Below are positions 7,415-15,055 of a DNA stretch of 41,721 bases, in pieces; positions within the stretch are counted from its first letter, which is position 1, and each line of letters starts with the position of its first letter. Position numbers and translations under genes: made by a program. The notes under the pieces were generated by a model. It searched no databases. It was not told where the DNA came from and saw nothing but the letters and a program-made list of their open reading frames with translations. The stretch comes from Candidatus Rifleibacteriota bacterium (GTDB lineage Bacteria > Muiribacteriota > Ozemobacteria > Ozemobacterales > Ozemobacteraceae): positions 1-41,721 of the forward strand of contig JAAYNI010000075.1 in the NCBI GenBank assembly GCA_012520995.1. Reading direction: 5' to 3'.

Positions 7415-8398
7415 ATGAAGAAAAGAATCGCGATTTTCTTGTTTGTTTTTATGTCTGTATCTATGATTACTCAAGCTCAATCTATTTTTGATTTGATTTT
7501 TGGAGGAAGTCCTGCTCCCAAAAAAACTGCAACCGTAAAGTTTGCTGACGGAGATCCACAAGCAGAAGATGAAGTCATGCTTATAAGTATCAATGGCCCT
7601 ATTTTCAGGAAAGTTCAATCTCAGAACACTCCCTTTTCAATGCCTACAGATTTGATTAAAAACCTCAAAAAAGACTTGGCTGTTGTTCGAGAAAGAACTG
7701 AAATCAAAGCTGTATTGCTTGAAATAGACTCTCCTGGCGGTGAAATTACTGCAAGCGATATTGTTTACAACCTTATTTTGAAATGCAAAAAAGAAACAGG
7801 TAAGCCAGTAGTTGCCATATTTGGCTCTTTAGGAGCCTCAGGCGCTTATTACGTAGCTTGTTCCGCTGATAAAATCATGGCTCATCCTACTTCGATTGTG
7901 GGGAGCATAGGTGTTATCATGCAAAGCCTTAACATAGAAGAGCTGGCGAAAAAAATAGGCATCAGCCCAGTGACTTTGAAATCTGACTCTACTCCTATGA
8001 AAGACATTCTTTCTCCTTACAGACCTATGACAGAAGAAGAACGTGCCTCCCTCTTGGCGATTATAGATGCCATGTACAACAGATTTGTGAAAATTGTTGC
8101 TGATTCAAGAAAAATGAAGTTTGAAGATGCCAAAAAGATATCCACAGGCGCAATGTATATCGCAGACAAAGCCAAAGAATTGGGTCTTTTGGATAGCGTT
8201 GGCTACAGGGAAGATGCACTGGAAGAAATTAAAACTCTCATAGAATCAGAATCTGTAAAGCTTGTGGAAAGAAAATCAGAAAAATCTATGAGCGATATAC
8301 TTTCATTTTTTACTGGCGATTCAATGGAAGGCTCTGTTGCCAACCTGCTTCACAATGCCATAATGTTTGGCGGCTATCCCACGGCAATACTTAAATAA
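7415..8398 (+). CDS. sppA: Signal peptide peptidase SppA (peptidase family S49)
   Basis: SppA is a membrane-associated serine protease that degrades remnant signal peptides at the outer face of the inner membrane. The 327-residue protein begins with a signal or anchor segment (MKKR followed by a hydrophobic stretch to about residue 20). The S49 core shows AVLLEIDSPGGEITAS (about 102-117), GSLGASGAYYVAC with the nucleophile Ser142, SIVGSIGVIMQS, and PMKDILSPYRPMT, whose Lys196 corresponds to the general base. The size suits the short, single-domain bacterial SppA rather than the double-length E. coli form. AGGAGA lies four bases before the ATG. The last 40 residues are a variable tail. It appears monocistronic. 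Confidence 0.92.
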   Translation: MKKRIAIFLFVFMSVSMITQAQSIFDLIFGGSPAPKKTATVKFADGDPQAEDEVMLISINGPIFRKVQSQNTPFSMPTDLIKNLKKDLAVVRERTEIKAVLLEIDSPGGEITASDIVYNLILKCKKETGKPVVAIFGSLGASGAYYVACSADKIMAHPTSIVGSIGVIMQSLNIEELAKKIGISPVTLKSDSTPMKDILSPYRPMTEEERASLLAIIDAMYNRFVKIVADSRKMKFEDAKKISTGAMYIADKAKELGLLDSVGYREDALEEIKTLIESESVKLVERKSEKSMSDILSFFTGDSMEGSVANLLHNAIMFGGYPTAILK

Positions 8399-8621
8399 AT
8401 GTAAAGAATAATTTGCTAGTGCTGTGTTGCAGCTAAAACCTCCTTTTAACAGACATCCAGCTCTACGATAAATCATCGTTGGCAGGCACTAAGATCGCAC
8501 GGTGACGAGTGGTGAGTGGCGAGTGGTGAGTTTAATTGTTTAGCAACTCAAGATTACAGCTAAAAACTGCTTTGTGATGCTGAGTTGAAAAGTATTCACA
8601 CTACCCACAACCCACTGGTTT
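8399..8621. repeat. Dispersed repeat region between convergent genes
   Basis: The 20-bp motif at 8416-8435 is identical to 1627-1646. Bases about 8460-8545 are an inverted copy of about 34950-35030: both contain CGATAAAT, AAGATCGCAC and a GAGTGGTGAGTGGCGAGT-like run. Bases about 8586-8625 (cacactacccacaaccca, then ctggttttt) resemble 250-290. No gene is seen. Confidence 0.75.
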
Positions 8622-9254
8622 TTATCTGATAAAGTTTGTGAACTGAATTTCTTCTCTCGCAGGAAGAGGAACGCCAGCCTTTTTACCGGCTTCTTTACAC
8701 TTCAAAAACCAAGCCATGTTCCTTCCGAGTATTCGCATTATCTGCATGCCTTCAAGATCTTGCTTAACTTCCTCAGGAGTAGTTCCGTGCACCATATTCC
8801 AATAACGGGAAGATATAACAGGCATTTCCGCAATAGTGAAATATTTGTTTAGCTGATCCAAAGCTGCCGTGCTGCCTGCTCTTCTTGCAACAAATACTGC
8901 AGCAGCAGGTTTTAAATAAAAGGTATTCTTTTTTGACTGAGCATTTGAATAAAACAGGCGATCCATAAACGAAGTAATCGTGCCGCCCGCAGCTGCATAG
9001 TGCACAGGAGAACCGAATATAAAGCCGTCAGCTATTTCTGCAAACTCACGAAACTCGTTTACTTTATCTTGGAATATACATCTTCCGATTCCTGCACATC
9101 TTCGACAAGCGACACATCCTGACAAAGGGTGTGCCCCTACATCAAATATTTCCGTTTCTATTCCTTCTTCATTTAAGGTTTTTGCAACTTCTGTGAGTGC
9201 AGTATAAGTACAACCCTTTGGCTTGGGGCTTCCGTTTACAAGCAATACTTTCAT
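8622..9254 (-). CDS. Flavodoxin-fold NAD(P)H-dependent FMN reductase with Cys motif (iron-sulfur flavoprotein-like)
   Basis: The 210-residue protein has the flavodoxin-like FMN_red fold: VNGSPKPKGCTYTAL at the N-terminus binds the FMN phosphate, and FIFGSPVHYAAAGGTITSFMDR lies near the flavin ring. Between them, CVACRRCAGIGRC gives the compact Cys motif (C-x2-C-x2-C-x5-C) of the iron-sulfur flavoprotein/NADPH-dependent FMN reductase group common in anaerobes; it may bind a 4Fe-4S cluster. The ATG has AAGGAG six bases upstream. It lies 45 bp downstream of hldD on the same strand, so co-transcription is possible but no functional link is evident. Electron donor and acceptor are unknown. Confidence 0.85.
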   Translation of the reverse strand: MKVLLVNGSPKPKGCTYTALTEVAKTLNEEGIETEIFDVGAHPLSGCVACRRCAGIGRCIFQDKVNEFREFAEIADGFIFGSPVHYAAAGGTITSFMDRLFYSNAQSKKNTFYLKPAAAVFVARRAGSTAALDQLNKYFTIAEMPVISSRYWNMVHGTTPEEVKQDLEGMQIMRILGRNMAWFLKCKEAGKKAGVPLPAREEIQFTNFIR

Positions 9255-9299
9255 AGCTTTCTCCTTAATATTTAATTATCTGTTTCTAATTATGTTGCC

Positions 9300-10376
9300 T
9301 TAGCCATTAAAAGGATTGTTAGAGTTATCATCTTCTTCCCCTAGCCTCTTGTTTAATTCTAAGTAGTTTTGCACATAGTCTTTAACTGAATCTTCAAGAC
9401 TTTGAGGCTTAGAAGGATAATCCGTTTCTTTATAAAATTTTGTCATATCTGCTTCTGTGAAGTATTGATACTGATTTCTGATTGAATCAGGCATATCAAT
9501 ATACTCTATATTCTCTTTCTTGCCCATAGCCGCGAAGACCGCTTTTACCAAGCGATTCCATGAGGAAGCCTCTCCTGTTGCTATATTAAAAAGACCAGTT
9601 GCATCGTTATCTAAGAAGCTTACAGTCATTTTGGCTGCATCTTTGACATAAATAAAGTCACGTTTCTGCTCTCCATCGGCATAGCCATCTCTATGAGACT
9701 TGAAGAGCTTAACTTTGCCGGTTTCTTTGATTTGTTCAAAAGCTTTGGCAACGAAACTCATCATGCTGCCTTTATGATATTCGTTGGGACCAAAAACGTT
9801 GAAGTATTTCAAACCTACGACTTGATCCAACAAATTATTTGAACGCAGCCAAAGGTCAAACATCTGTTTCGAGTAACCGTACATATTCAGAGGCAAAAGT
9901 TCATGAATAGCCGACTCATCGTCTACGAATCCCTTTTCTCCATCGCCATAAGTTGCTGCACTGCTGGCATAGATAAAACGCATATTACGGCTTAAAGCAA
10001 AACGAGCCATAGCTTTGCTATATTCGAAATTATTTTTTATCAGATGAGAAGCGTCTCGTTCAGTTGTACTTGAGTTGGCTCCAAGATGAATTAAAGCTTG
10101 GAAATTCAGATCAGATTCGCAGTCACACTCACAGCCACAGTCACACTCGTTTTCATTGTCGCTTTCACATTCACACTCGTTTAACCCGCCCAGCTCATAT
10201 AAAAAATCTTCTTTTTCCATGTAGTCGGAATACTTCAATGCACGAAGATTCTTCCATTTTTCTGTTGAGGTACCCAAATGGTCAACTATTAATATATCAG
10301 TAATGCCTCTGTTGTTTAATTCTGAAACGACTGCTGAACCGATAAATCCTGCTCCGCCTGTAACTATTACTTTCAT
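9300..10376 (-). CDS. hldD: ADP-L-glycero-D-manno-heptose 6-epimerase, with a Cys-rich insertion
   Basis: HldD converts ADP-D-glycero- to ADP-L-glycero-beta-D-manno-heptose for the lipopolysaccharide inner core. The 358-residue protein is a short-chain dehydrogenase-type enzyme: VTGGAGFIGS (NADP-binding glycine loop, residues 5-14), GANSSTTERD, YASSAATYGDG, the catalytic YGYSK, and FNVFGPNEYHKGSMMS. The C-terminal part (NQYQYFTEADMTKF) also matches HldD. An insertion at residues about 66-90 has seven cysteines alternating with Glu/Asp, where E. coli HldD has a short loop (separate entry). Start ATG 10376 is preceded by AGGTG. It is divergent from the DHH phosphoesterase gene. Its presence supports a diderm cell envelope. 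No other heptose gene is in the window. Confidence 0.92.
   Translation of the reverse strand: MKVIVTGGAGFIGSAVVSELNNRGITDILIVDHLGTSTEKWKNLRALKYSDYMEKEDFLYELGGLNECECESDNENECDCGCECDCESDLNFQALIHLGANSSTTERDASHLIKNNFEYSKAMARFALSRNMRFIYASSAATYGDGEKGFVDDESAIHELLPLNMYGYSKQMFDLWLRSNNLLDQVVGLKYFNVFGPNEYHKGSMMSFVAKAFEQIKETGKVKLFKSHRDGYADGEQKRDFIYVKDAAKMTVSFLDNDATGLFNIATGEASSWNRLVKAVFAAMGKKENIEYIDMPDSIRNQYQYFTEADMTKFYKETDYPSKPQSLEDSVKDYVQNYLELNKRLGEEDDNSNNPFNG
10107..10181 (-). repeat. Low-complexity repeat inside hldD encoding alternating Cys and acidic residues
   Basis: The coding strand is built from GAGTGTGACTGTG-like units, giving the peptide series CECE...ECDCGCECDCESD (residues 68-89, seven Cys). 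The unit structure suggests slippage-type expansion. It falls in the surface loop between the strand after EDFLY and the LIHLGA strand, so the fold can accommodate it. Metal binding is possible but unproven. Confidence 0.8.
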
Positions 10377-10564
10377 TTTGCACCTGCCTCAAATTTTATT
10401 GTTTAAAGCTTATTCTGGCTGATGAGGTTTGTCCAGAGAAATTTATAGAAGAGAGTTGCGAGAAAAACAAATCCAATCTATTCATCTCACTTTTCATATA
10501 ATCTGTAGATTAATATGTTTTTTTCGTTTATACTATTCCGCTGATAACTTTGAAAGGAATAAAT

Positions 10565-11992
10565 ATGCAAGGATCACAAATTTTAGAAAAAGATTTTTAC
10601 AAAAACACAACTGACTATGCCTCACAGTGGGAACAGCTTAAAAACGAATCTCCTGGACTTCAGAAAATATTAAAAGATATAGAAACTCCAGGACATGCCA
10701 TAGTTTTCGGGCACGACGATCCTGACGGAATCACCAGCGGCTTGATTCTTTACAGAATGCTTCTTAAAAAGGGCTGGAAAGCTGTTTTGATCAATCCGGA
10801 ACAATTCAATTTAAGCCAAGCTCAGCTTGACGAAGCTCTAAAAAACAATCCTGGAGCCACCGCACTTTTCATAGCAGATAAAGGAACATCTGCTGCCTAT
10901 GACGAGCTCAAAACTAACTTGCCCGTCTATCTGGTGGACCATCATCCAACTCCTAAGGTTCCAGAGAAATGCACATGGTTTAACCCTGCCGCTCATGCTT
11001 ATATACAATGCTCAGGTTCGATTCTTGCACATGGCATTTCCTTCTTGGCAGGAACAAGAGACGAGTATGACGACTTTCTCTGCCTCGTCGGTTTAAAGGG
11101 CGATTGGGCAATTGAGCCTGTCACAGGTCATGCTGCTGAATTTACAAAGCCCTTCTTGGCCAAGTACGGTTTGCATTTTTCTAATATGCTTAAAAACCTG
11201 AACGAGCGCCCGACCATGTTCGACTCGACTCAGCGTGAAAAAACTTGCTTGCTTTCCCGCGTAGCAGAATATGTGCACGCTTGCGGCGGCGGCGGTTTCT
11301 CTTACTTCTATCATGACAGAGAAGAAGCCCTCAAAAATGTAAATCACGCTAAGACAGTAGCAGACGCATTGCTTGCTATCGAAAATAAAGCAGAGCAACT
11401 CAAGAAAATTGCAACTTTGAATGAATTTACAGCTCTATTGCCTGAAAAAGAAGGTAAATTGCTCGAAAAGATCTGGGGTTGGTTCCTTAAAGATTGGGAT
11501 ACAGCAAACAAGTTGATGGATTCCTCTGCTCTTTCTCTCAGACTCCATGACACCGATATATTCCTTTTTACAGGTCCCAAAGTTCCTCTACTGCCTATGA
11601 TCGGCTCCATTAAGCTTGCAGAGCTTAAGACCGAATACAATAGCCCTCAAGCCCAGATCATTATGGTGAGCCGAGTTGATAAAAATTACACCCACGTTTC
11701 CGTGAGAGCGACAGGTATAAATGTTCACTCTGGCAAGTTCTGCGGTTACCTCCAAGACTCTTCAAGAGAAAAATATCCTCAGCATAAAGATGCCATAAGC
11801 GGAGGCGGTCACCCAGTTGCAGCCGAATGCACATTCAGAACACCTGAAATACCTTTTTTGACAGTTCTCTCCAGGGTTACCAACCAGCTTTGCGAAATGA
11901 ACCGTCTTGATAATCTCGCCAAGAAAACTGCTCTTACTGCAGAACAAAAAGAGACAGCTGCTAAACTTGGTCTCGATTACCTAAAGAACTGA
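10565..11992 (+). CDS. DHH/DHHA1 family phosphoesterase (RecJ-like)
   Basis: The 475-residue protein has an N-terminal DHH domain and a C-terminal DHHA1 domain. Metal-binding motifs are HDDPDGITSG (motif I, residues about 50-59), DHHPT (motif III, 125-129) and LKGDWAIE (motif IV). The DHHA1 glycine motif is SGGGHPVAAE. DHH proteins with this plan are manganese-dependent nucleases or phosphodiesterases acting on single-stranded nucleic acid, short oligonucleotides or cyclic dinucleotides; the exact substrate cannot be read here. ATG 10565 is chosen over the TTG at 10550, because AAAGGA precedes it by six to seven bases. It heads a plus-strand cluster with a small unknown protein and a Clp1-type kinase, 18 bp apart from the next gene, followed by sbcD and sbcC. 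Confidence 0.88.
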   Translation: MQGSQILEKDFYKNTTDYASQWEQLKNESPGLQKILKDIETPGHAIVFGHDDPDGITSGLILYRMLLKKGWKAVLINPEQFNLSQAQLDEALKNNPGATALFIADKGTSAAYDELKTNLPVYLVDHHPTPKVPEKCTWFNPAAHAYIQCSGSILAHGISFLAGTRDEYDDFLCLVGLKGDWAIEPVTGHAAEFTKPFLAKYGLHFSNMLKNLNERPTMFDSTQREKTCLLSRVAEYVHACGGGGFSYFYHDREEALKNVNHAKTVADALLAIENKAEQLKKIATLNEFTALLPEKEGKLLEKIWGWFLKDWDTANKLMDSSALSLRLHDTDIFLFTGPKVPLLPMIGSIKLAELKTEYNSPQAQIIMVSRVDKNYTHVSVRATGINVHSGKFCGYLQDSSREKYPQHKDAISGGGHPVAAECTFRTPEIPFLTVLSRVTNQLCEMNRLDNLAKKTALTAEQKETAAKLGLDYLKN

Positions 11993-12010
11993 ACTATTTA
12001 AGGAGCTAAA

Positions 12011-12427
12011 ATGTCATTTCACGAAACCGACTATCCAGCATTGCTGGATTATCTAAAAGAACTGATTGCTGCTAACAAGAACCCATTGGAATTCAAACAG
12101 CTTGTTATAAATATGCTTGAAATCTATGACCAAATACCAGTTTACCCTGGCATAGCCGCCGGCTGCTCCAAACAGCTGGAAAAGCCAATTAAGGTTGAAT
12201 CCTTGGCTCCTGGACAAACTGTATTTGTAAAGGTTGGAGACGACGAAGTTTCAGGAGAAATCAAAAGCATAAGCGATGATGCTATAGTACTGAAAAAAGC
12301 TGAACTTCTCTCTGTCGAAGAAAACTTTGAAATAGAAAAAAAGGAAATGTCGAATCTTAGATTTGTCGACAAGGGCATTTTAAAAGAAATGTGGCCTTCC
12401 TTGGTATTTGATAAGGACAAAAAGTAG
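12011..12427 (+). CDS. Uncharacterised 138-residue protein between DHH and Clp1-like genes
   Basis: I do not recognise the family. The start is well supported by AAGGAG five bases before the ATG, and the gene sits 18 bp after the DHH gene and one base before the Clp1-like start, so it is probably co-translated with both. The N-terminal 55 residues look helical (DYPALLDYLKELIAANKNPLEF). The second half (GQTVFVKVGDDEVSGEIKSI and on to about residue 110) reads as a small beta-barrel of SH3/Sm-like type. There are no cysteine clusters, signal or membrane segments. It could be an RNA-binding accessory factor of its neighbours, but this rests only on context. Confidence 0.72.
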   Translation: MSFHETDYPALLDYLKELIAANKNPLEFKQLVINMLEIYDQIPVYPGIAAGCSKQLEKPIKVESLAPGQTVFVKVGDDEVSGEIKSISDDAIVLKKAELLSVEENFEIEKKEMSNLRFVDKGILKEMWPSLVFDKDKK

Positions 12428-12428
12428 C

Positions 12429-13685
12429 ATGCAAATCACATTAAAAAAAGATGATTTTTATATAGTATCTGGAACAGCCGAAGTCACTGTAAAATCAGGA
12501 AGCCTAGAAAGTATCGCTGTTACCAAAAAACTTGGCGACAAAATTTCTATTCCCGTAGGAAAATCTGTTCCCCTGCTGGCTCTTGAAGATTCTTCAGTAG
12601 AAATTCAGCTTAAAAATGAAGAACAAGTAAAAAAACTTGAAACAAGCTCTATTCCAGAAGAATGGGATAAGTTTGTTGAAAAGATCCTCAAGGAACGCAA
12701 AAAGGACTCCCTCTATAAGATACTTATACTGGGCGAAGTAGACACCGGAAAGACCTTTTTCACCACTTATTTGGCAAACAGACTTCTCGGAAGCGTCGAC
12801 AGAGTAGCCATTCTGGATACCGATACAGGCCAGTCTGATATAGGTTGCCCTGGCAATTTCGGAATGCTTGTACTTGACAAACCCGAAATATTCCTGACCG
12901 ACCTAAAACCCACTCATAGCTATTATATAGGCGCTCACTCTCTTGCGATGCATTTTTGCCAGACACTTACCGGTCTTGTGGAAATGATGCGTTATGCCAA
13001 AGCAGACGCTGACGTTCTTATAACAGATACTACAGGCTGGGTACAGGGTGATGGCGGCAGAGCTATCAAAAAAGCAAAGCTGGACATTCTTCAACCCGAT
13101 CTTGTAATTTTGATGCAAAGAGGCACAGAACTTGAACATCTGGTCAAACACTTGCCTGCAAACAAAGTTATAAGAAACAAAGTTTCCAGAACAGCTTCTT
13201 CGACTAGTCAGCTTGACCGACAAGAACTGCGCCAGCTTGTAAGCAGAAGATATTTCAAAGAAACTAAAGTTTTTGAAATACCTTTCGATAATGTTTACAC
13301 CGACAGATGTTTCTTTAAAACTGGCACCAAAATCGAACTGGAAAACACTTTCTGGGCTGAAAAGCTTTCCGGATGGGAAGGCACATTGGTTGTAACCTCA
13401 GGTTCTCTCCTAAAAGAAGATATGAAAAATTGGCCGAAAGATCTTGGCAGAATCAGGAACTTTATTTCTGGTGATGAAACAGGTCTTATGGTTGCTCTTC
13501 TTGGTGAAAACCAGAGAATGCTTGCAGTGGCCAGACTTGAAAAAATTGATTTTCTGACTAATAAATTCAGAATTCGCTCTGAATTTAAAGGAGACCTCTC
13601 AGAAATAAAAGGAATACAATTCGGTTCCCTTAAGGTTGATGAAAAAGGCAATGAAGCCGGTTTTCTTGAACCTGGCAAACTCTGA
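12429..13685 (+). CDS. Clp1/Grc3-type polynucleotide 5'-hydroxyl kinase
   Basis: The 418-residue product has the Clp1/Nol9/Grc3 layout. There is a beta-rich N-terminal domain of about 70 residues (DDFYIVSGTAEVTVKSGS), then a P-loop kinase with Walker A GEVDTGKT (102-109), the Clp1 hallmark DTDTGQSDIGCPG (130-142) and ADVLITDTTGWVQGDGG (about 195-209), and a beta-rich C-terminal domain. Family enzymes phosphorylate 5'-OH ends of RNA or DNA with ATP. They are best known from eukaryotic tRNA splicing, mRNA 3'-end formation and rRNA processing, and from archaea; bacterial members are little studied. ATG 12429 starts one base after the previous stop, so translation is coupled. Substrate is inferred from family only. 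Confidence 0.85.
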   Translation: MQITLKKDDFYIVSGTAEVTVKSGSLESIAVTKKLGDKISIPVGKSVPLLALEDSSVEIQLKNEEQVKKLETSSIPEEWDKFVEKILKERKKDSLYKILILGEVDTGKTFFTTYLANRLLGSVDRVAILDTDTGQSDIGCPGNFGMLVLDKPEIFLTDLKPTHSYYIGAHSLAMHFCQTLTGLVEMMRYAKADADVLITDTTGWVQGDGGRAIKKAKLDILQPDLVILMQRGTELEHLVKHLPANKVIRNKVSRTASSTSQLDRQELRQLVSRRYFKETKVFEIPFDNVYTDRCFFKTGTKIELENTFWAEKLSGWEGTLVVTSGSLLKEDMKNWPKDLGRIRNFISGDETGLMVALLGENQRMLAVARLEKIDFLTNKFRIRSEFKGDLSEIKGIQFGSLKVDEKGNEAGFLEPGKL

Positions 13686-13834
13686 CAAAACAGTGGGTAG
13701 TGGACAGAAAATACCAAAACACCAAACAGCAGATCTATCCACAGATTACGCAGATGACCACAGATGGAGGACAGACTAGGCAAAAAAACTAACCAAAACT
13801 ATTTTATAGAAAGCCATTAACACAGCACTAAAAT
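13686..13834. repeat. Short gap with dispersed repeat pieces
   Basis: CAGTGGGTAGTGGACAG, ATCCACAGATTACGCAGATG and GGCAAAAAAAC match pieces in the gaps at 1660-1700 and 34800-34860. AACACAGCACTA near 13818 is a reverse copy of part of the 1627/8416 motif. The insertion separates sbcD from the Clp1-like gene, and sbcD has no visible Shine-Dalgarno sequence. Confidence 0.6.
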
Positions 13835-15055
13835 ATGTTTAGAATTTTACATACCTCAGATTGGCATATAGGCCACCTATTCTACGGTAAGCGCAGAATA
13901 GATGAATTTGAGAGTTTTTTTGCCTTTTTGCTCGAAACAGTAAAGACTACGTCGCCTGATGCTTTAATAGTATCGGGCGATGTTTTTGACTCCCCAATAG
14001 TTTCTAATGCAGCTCAAGAACAATATTATTCATTGCTTTCCGCATTGGCTGAAACTTCTTGTAAAAACATCATAATTACTGCCGGGAACCATGATTCGCC
14101 ATCTTTTTTAGAAGCGCCTTCATCAATCCTTAAAAGATTGAATGTACATATCTCGGCCAGAGGCGATTCACTGCAAACAAAAGAACCTTTGCTTTTAAAA
14201 GATTCCGAAGGCAAACCCGCTTGCGTTGTTTGTGCTGTTCCCTACTTGAGAGAAAGAGATGTCAGAAGAGTTGAAGACGGAGAATCTCCTGACGAGAAAG
14301 CCGCAAAATATTGTGAGGGCATACTAAACTTTTACACAGAAGTCTGCTCTGAGGCATTGAAGTTAAAGCAAGAATATAAAATTCCCCTAGTAGTTACAGG
14401 CCATCTCTTCGCATCTGGAGGCAAGACCCTGGATGACGACGGAAGAAGAGATATATTCGTCGGCAAACTCGTAAACATTAATGCGGAACATTTCCCTTCT
14501 TATATAGATTACTTGGCACTCGGCCACTTACATATGCCCCAAAAGATAAACGCAAAGATTTCAGCAAGATATTCTGGTTCGCCTTTGCCAATGGGTTTTT
14601 CAGAAGCCTCACAACAAAAACAACTTGTCTTGGCTGATTTCAAAGAGGGCACAACTGAACTTTCTTTTATAGATATTCCAGTCTTTCAGCGTCTAGAAAG
14701 ACCGGAAGGTTCTCTAAAAGAACTAATAGACTTGCTGGAACAACTTAAAGAGAGCAAAAAATCTGTTTGGCTTGAAGTAACCGTAACCTCTGATGAATCG
14801 CCTACGGAAATAAAGCAAACTTTGGAAAAGGCTGTAGCAGAATCACAGCTTGAAATACTTATAATAAAACGAGATGCTCCGACTCTTTCTATAGAAAAAC
14901 GTTTAAAAACAACTTCAGATATAAAAAGAATCACTCCACCTGCAGTTTTTGCAGAGCTTTTAAAAAAGAATGATTTTGATGAAGAAAAGAAAGAACTTTT
15001 AACCTCTCTCTTTAATGAAGCCCTAACAGCCGTTCAAGAAGAAATAGCTCAATGA
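13835..15055 (+). CDS. sbcD: DNA repair exonuclease subunit SbcD (Mre11-type)
   Basis: SbcD is the nuclease subunit of the SbcCD complex, which opens hairpins and processes double-strand breaks with manganese. The 406-residue protein has the calcineurin-type phosphoesterase motifs in order: HTSDWHIGH (6-14), SGDVFD (47-52), AGNHDS (83-88), VTGHLFASGG (187-196) and ALGHLHMPQ (228-236). The C-terminal domain fits SbcD length. Its stop overlaps the sbcC start (ATGA, 15052-15055), so the two subunits are translationally coupled. The start ATG 13835 lacks a Shine-Dalgarno sequence, although the MFRILHTSDWH beginning is normal. Confidence 0.96.
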   Translation: MFRILHTSDWHIGHLFYGKRRIDEFESFFAFLLETVKTTSPDALIVSGDVFDSPIVSNAAQEQYYSLLSALAETSCKNIIITAGNHDSPSFLEAPSSILKRLNVHISARGDSLQTKEPLLLKDSEGKPACVVCAVPYLRERDVRRVEDGESPDEKAAKYCEGILNFYTEVCSEALKLKQEYKIPLVVTGHLFASGGKTLDDDGRRDIFVGKLVNINAEHFPSYIDYLALGHLHMPQKINAKISARYSGSPLPMGFSEASQQKQLVLADFKEGTTELSFIDIPVFQRLERPEGSLKELIDLLEQLKESKKSVWLEVTVTSDESPTEIKQTLEKAVAESQLEILIIKRDAPTLSIEKRLKTTSDIKRITPPAVFAELLKKNDFDEEKKELLTSLFNEALTAVQEEIAQ

